Source: a virus
Reading direction: 5' to 3' (one strand)
DNA: 31,675 nt
Virus record (IMG/VR): IMGVR_UViG_3300031963_000611
Coordinates: 1-31,675 of that record
The notes below the pieces were generated by a model. The model made no database searches, was not told the DNA's origin, and saw nothing but the letters and a program-made list of their open reading frames with translations. Shown one piece after another: positions 28,181-31,675 of this stretch; within the stretch, counting starts at the first letter, position 1; each line of letters begins with the position of its first letter. The translations under genes were made by a program, and so were the position numbers.

Positions 28181-30448
28181 ATGACCTACTCAGACTTTCT
28201 GGCTTCAAAGTCCACAGCCTGCCCACCAGCAGGATTTGATCCGGCATCCTTCACCGCGCCGCTGTTCCCCTTTCAGCGGGACATCGTGACCATGGCCTGC
28301 CGTGTTGGCAGGTTCTGCATCTGGGCCGACTGCGGCATGGGCAAAACCGCCATGCAGCTCGAATGGGCATCACAGGTCTGCCGGCACACCAAAGGCAACG
28401 TGCTGGTGCTGGCGCCGCTTGCCGTTGCACATCAAACCGTGCGCGAGGGCAGCAAGTTCGGCATCCCATGCTCGTTTGCTGCAACGCAGGCCGAGGTCAA
28501 GCCCGGCATCACGATCACCAACTACGAGAAGCTGAGCCACTTCGACCCATCCGCATTCGATGGCGTGGTGCTGGATGAGAGCAGCATCCTCAAGGCATAT
28601 ACGGGCAAGATCCGCAATCAGATCATCGAGTCCTTCGCGCAGACCCCATTCCGTCTGGCTTGCTCAGCCACACCAGCACCGAACGACCACATGGAGCTCG
28701 GCAACCATGCCGAGTTCATCGGCGTGATGACCCGCACTGAGATGCTGGCCATGTTCTTTGTGCATGACGGCGGCGATACCGCTAAGTGGCGGATCAAGGG
28801 TCACGCGCGGAGCAAGTTCTGGGAGTGGGTCTGCAGCTGGGCCGTCACGATCCGCAAGCCATCAGACCTTGGCTACGACGATGGCAGCTTCATCCTGCCG
28901 GCACTTCAGATCAGTGACCGCACAGTTGAGGCGCCACGTGATGCCGCAACTGATGACGCTGGCCAAATGGCACTATTCGCCATGGAGGCCCGCACATTGA
29001 GCGATCAGCGGCAGGTGCGCAAGGCATCGCTCGATCTGCGCGTTGCAGCAGCAGCCACCCTGGCCAACAACAGCACCGAGCAGTGGTTGATCTGGTGTGA
29101 CCTGAACGATGAATCCAAGGCGCTGACTGCTGCCATACATGGCGCAGTCGAGGTCAGTGGTTCCGATTCGGATGATCACAAGCAGCAAGCCGCCATCGAC
29201 TTCCAAGACGGCAAGATCCGCGTGCTGGTCAGCAAGCCCAGCATCTTTGGCTTTGGCTTGAACTTCCAGGGCTGCCACAACGTCGCCTTCGTTGGTCTGT
29301 CACACAGCTACGAAGCGTTCTATCAAGCCATCCGCCGCTGCTGGCGCTTCGGGCAACAGCAACCCGTCAATGCTCACATCATCTACGACGTGGCAGAAGG
29401 CCGCGTGATCGACAACATCCGCCGCAAGGAAGCGGACAGCATCGCCATGGCCGAATCAATGGTCACCATCATGAAGCAATCCACAATGGAACAACTCAAG
29501 AAGATCCAGCGCCAGGTCGCTCCACACATCACTGAGCACAAGACCGGCGACAGCTGGGATCTGTACATGGGCGACTGCGTTGAGAGCATCCGCCAGCTGG
29601 ACTCTGATTCGATCCACTACAGCATTTTCAGCCCGCCGTTCGCGTCGCTCTACACCTACAGCAACAGCGACCGCGATATGGGCAACAGCCGCACCGAGCA
29701 GGAGTTCTTCGATCACTTTGGATTCCTCGCCAGCGAGCTGCACCGCGTGATGATGCCCGGCAGACTGATCAGCTTCCATTGCATGAATCTGCCCAGCAGC
29801 AAAGAACGCGATGGCTTCATCGGTGTGAAGGACTTCCGCGGTGACATGCTGCGCATCTTCCAGGCTGCTGGTTTTGTGTTTCATAGCGAGGTGTGCATCT
29901 GGAAGGATCCCGTCACCGCAATGCAGCGCACCAAAGCGATCGGTCTGCTGCACAAGCAAGTGCGCAAGGACTCTGCACTCAGCCGCCAAGGCATCCCTGA
30001 CTACCTGGTGACCGTGCGCAAGCTGGGCGACAACGCAGAGCCGGTAGCTGGCCCGTTCACTGAGTTTGCAGGTGAGAACCCACCAGCCAAGACCGGTGAT
30101 GCGATCAAAGACTCGATCAATATCTGGCAGCGCTACGCCAGCCCCGTATGGATGGACATCAATCCATCCGACACGCTGCAATACCGCAGCGCTCGCGCCA
30201 ATGAGGATGAACGCCACATCTGCCCGCTGCAACTCGAGGTGATCCGCCGCGGCCTGCAGTTGTGGAGCAACCCTGGCGATCTCGTGCTGAGCCCTTTTGC
30301 TGGCATCGGCAGCGAGGGATACGTCAGCCTTGAGATGGATCGCCGCTTCGTTGGCTTTGAACTGAAGCCCAGCTACTTCAACTGCGCTGTCAAGAACCTG
30401 ACCAATGCACAAGCGGCAAAGCAGGCGGAGCTGCTGCCATGCAACTGA
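28181..30448 (+). CDS. SNF2-type helicase fused to DNA methyltransferase
   Basis: This 755-residue protein combines two enzymes. Residues ~25-440 are a superfamily-2, SNF2-like ATPase: Walker A ADCGMGKT (49-56), motif II LDESS (131-135), SATPAPND (162-169), and motif VI AIRRCWRFGQ (383-392). Residues ~455-755 are an N4/N6-type methyltransferase with motif IV SPPF (484-487) before motif I PFAGIGSEG (705-713), the beta-class order. I see no nuclease domain, so this is not a complete restriction enzyme. It could modify phage DNA against host restriction or act in replication. I chose the ATG at 28181; the frame upstream overlaps the divergent promoter. Confidence 0.85.
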   Translation: MTYSDFLASKSTACPPAGFDPASFTAPLFPFQRDIVTMACRVGRFCIWADCGMGKTAMQLEWASQVCRHTKGNVLVLAPLAVAHQTVREGSKFGIPCSFAATQAEVKPGITITNYEKLSHFDPSAFDGVVLDESSILKAYTGKIRNQIIESFAQTPFRLACSATPAPNDHMELGNHAEFIGVMTRTEMLAMFFVHDGGDTAKWRIKGHARSKFWEWVCSWAVTIRKPSDLGYDDGSFILPALQISDRTVEAPRDAATDDAGQMALFAMEARTLSDQRQVRKASLDLRVAAAATLANNSTEQWLIWCDLNDESKALTAAIHGAVEVSGSDSDDHKQQAAIDFQDGKIRVLVSKPSIFGFGLNFQGCHNVAFVGLSHSYEAFYQAIRRCWRFGQQQPVNAHIIYDVAEGRVIDNIRRKEADSIAMAESMVTIMKQSTMEQLKKIQRQVAPHITEHKTGDSWDLYMGDCVESIRQLDSDSIHYSIFSPPFASLYTYSNSDRDMGNSRTEQEFFDHFGFLASELHRVMMPGRLISFHCMNLPSSKERDGFIGVKDFRGDMLRIFQAAGFVFHSEVCIWKDPVTAMQRTKAIGLLHKQVRKDSALSRQGIPDYLVTVRKLGDNAEPVAGPFTEFAGENPPAKTGDAIKDSINIWQRYASPVWMDINPSDTLQYRSARANEDERHICPLQLEVIRRGLQLWSNPGDLVLSPFAGIGSEGYVSLEMDRRFVGFELKPSYFNCAVKNLTNAQAAKQAELLPCN

Positions 30449-31675
30449 GGTCTTACCAAGACCGCGCCATTGATGATCTGCGCTCGGCTTATCAGTCGGG
30501 CGCTAAGTCAGTGCTGCTGGTGGCTCCTACGGGTATGGGCAAGACGGTAATCATCGCCGCGATCTCAGCCAACGCCGCAGCACGCAATCGCCACGTCCTG
30601 ATCCTTGTGCATCGCCGTGAACTGATCCACCAGACCAGCAGCAAGCTCGCATGGGTCGGCCTCGAGCACGGCATCATCGCCGCAGGCATTCCGTCATCCG
30701 ATCACGCGGTGCAGATCGCATCCGTCCAGACACTCGCGCGCCGGCTCAGCCGGTTGGACTGGCAGCCGACTCTGATCATCATTGATGAGGCCCACCACGC
30801 CACTGCAGGCCAGTGGGCGCGCATCCTCGACCACTGGCCCGATGCTTACCGTCTTGGTGTCAGCGCCACGCCATGCCGTCTAGATGGTTGCGGCCTGCGC
30901 GGCACCTTTGACACCATGGTGCTCGGCCCATCAGTGGCCGATCTGATCTTCACTGGCTACCTATCACCAGCCCGCATCTACGCGCCGCCAGTGGTGGCCG
31001 ATCTCAAGGGCATCCGCAGCCGTGGTGGTGATTACGCCAACGATCAGGCCGCGGCCGCTATGGATCGGCCAACCGTCACCGGTGACGCCATCAGCCATTA
31101 CCAGCGCCTTGCAGCAGGCCAGCAAGCGATCGCGTTCTGCTGCAATGTCAACCATGCCGTCTCAGTGTGCGACGCATTTAAGACGGCAGGTATTGGCGCC
31201 GAACTGTTGCTAGGCAATACTCCAGACCGCGATCAGGTCGTGGCCGACTTTGCCGCGCATCGCATCCGCGTGCTGGTCACCGTCGACGTGGTCAGCGAAG
31301 GATTCGACGTGCCAGCCGCCAGCTGCGCCATCCTGCTCAGGCCCACGCAATCACTAGGCCTCTACCTGCAGCAGGTCGGTCGTGTGCTGCGGCCAGCACC
31401 TGGCAAGGCGCACGCAGTGATCCTTGATCACGTCGGCAACGTCAAGCGGCATGGATTCCCCGATGATCACCGTGACTGGTCGCTTGATGACCGTATGCGG
31501 CGCAGCAAAGGCACACCAGCGCCATCTGTACGTACATGCCCCGAATGCTTCGCAGCATTCAAGCCCGCGCCGATCTGTCCGGTGTGTGGGGCAGGCTGTG
31601 TGCCGATCAGATCGCGGGTCATACGCGAGATGGCTGGCGAGCTGCGTGAGCTCAAGCGCGAGGAAGTGCGCCAAC
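30439..31675 (+). CDS. Superfamily-2 DEAD/DEAH helicase, cut by the window end
   Basis: At least 412 residues are present, with no stop in the window. The protein starts MQLRSYQDRAIDDLRSAY. It has Walker A APTGMGKT (~29-36), IIIDEAHH as motif II, GVSATPCR as motif III, and VGRVLRPAPG as motif VI, all of the type seen in phage replicative or repair helicases (UvsW/RadD-like). Near residues 365-385 comes a zinc ribbon, CPECFAAF and CPVCGAGC. It overlaps the helicase-methyltransferase stop by 10 bp, so the two are co-translated. The C-terminal end and its function lie outside the window. Confidence 0.9.
   Translation, partial: MQLRSYQDRAIDDLRSAYQSGAKSVLLVAPTGMGKTVIIAAISANAAARNRHVLILVHRRELIHQTSSKLAWVGLEHGIIAAGIPSSDHAVQIASVQTLARRLSRLDWQPTLIIIDEAHHATAGQWARILDHWPDAYRLGVSATPCRLDGCGLRGTFDTMVLGPSVADLIFTGYLSPARIYAPPVVADLKGIRSRGGDYANDQAAAAMDRPTVTGDAISHYQRLAAGQQAIAFCCNVNHAVSVCDAFKTAGIGAELLLGNTPDRDQVVADFAAHRIRVLVTVDVVSEGFDVPAASCAILLRPTQSLGLYLQQVGRVLRPAPGKAHAVILDHVGNVKRHGFPDDHRDWSLDDRMRRSKGTPAPSVRTCPECFAAFKPAPICPVCGAGCVPIRSRVIREMAGELRELKREEVRQ

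Noticed and set aside
29456-30412. A 318-residue open frame on the reverse strand
   Set aside because: It is antisense to the methyltransferase domain, which has clear motifs in the forward frame. No start signal or protein-like motif is seen on the reverse strand.
2359-31136. GCGATCGC (HIP1) sites as proof of a cyanobacterial host
   Set aside because: Only a few copies were spotted (near 2363, 19439 and 31128) and GC-rich DNA gives some by chance. It is kept only as weak support; a genome-wide count against expectation would decide.

Overview
The window looks like about 31.7 kb of a tailed-phage (siphovirus-type) genome or prophage whose late region follows the lambda/HK97 order. The likely host is a cyanobacterium of the Synechococcus/Cyanobium kind. 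That host call rests on several small proteins I recognise from cyanophages (a DUF7936-type protein at 19417, a basic 45-residue protein at 19719, a 48-residue lysis-region protein at 20136), a possible NblA-like protein at 25888, and GC-rich DNA containing a few GCGATCGC sites. No integrase, lysogeny repressor, DNA polymerase, tRNA or CRISPR was seen, so the sequence does not show whether the phage is virulent or temperate.

Layout. Positions 1-156 are non-coding, with nested inverted repeats just upstream of the terminase genes. From 157 to 10713 (+) run the packaging, head and connector genes: small and large terminase, a gpW-like connector, portal, one long polypeptide joining the prohead protease to the major capsid protein, head-tail joining proteins, tail terminator, major tail protein, and a lambda G/GT-type chaperone pair with an exact A AAA AAC slippery site followed by a hairpin. 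From 10717 to 18642 (+) come tape measure, distal tail, tail tip, two related minor tail proteins, and a long fibre ending in a self-cleaving S74 chaperone. From 18763 to 22646 (+) come a gene of unknown function, cyanophage small proteins, a lysis module (holin-like proteins and a lysozyme plus M15 peptidase endolysin), a dCTP-deaminase-like enzyme and an HNH nuclease.

From 22733 to 25407 (-) lies a cluster of 13 very small genes in which every stop overlaps the next start. It includes a membrane peptide fused to a helix-turn-helix, two further membrane micropeptides, an RlpA-like secreted protein and a DUF3310 protein. It converges on the late operon across two hairpins. Next come a NrdR-type zinc-ribbon gene (-) and a lone forward NblA-like gene.

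From 26088 to 28090 (-) is a recombination operon: RecE-like nuclease, RecT-like annealing protein, excisionase-type HTH and a possible ssDNA-binding protein. A 90-bp divergent region with three TTGCGG repeats spaced 10 and 20 bp separates it from the rightward replication genes: an SNF2-type helicase fused to a DNA methyltransferase, and a second superfamily-2 helicase cut by the window end.

There is no gene-free stretch longer than about 175 bp. The strongest items for follow-up are the overlapping micro-gene cluster with its membrane-tethered HTH protein, the lone NblA-like gene, the two phased-repeat regulatory regions, the capsid fusion with an internal ribosome-binding site, and the frameshift site.
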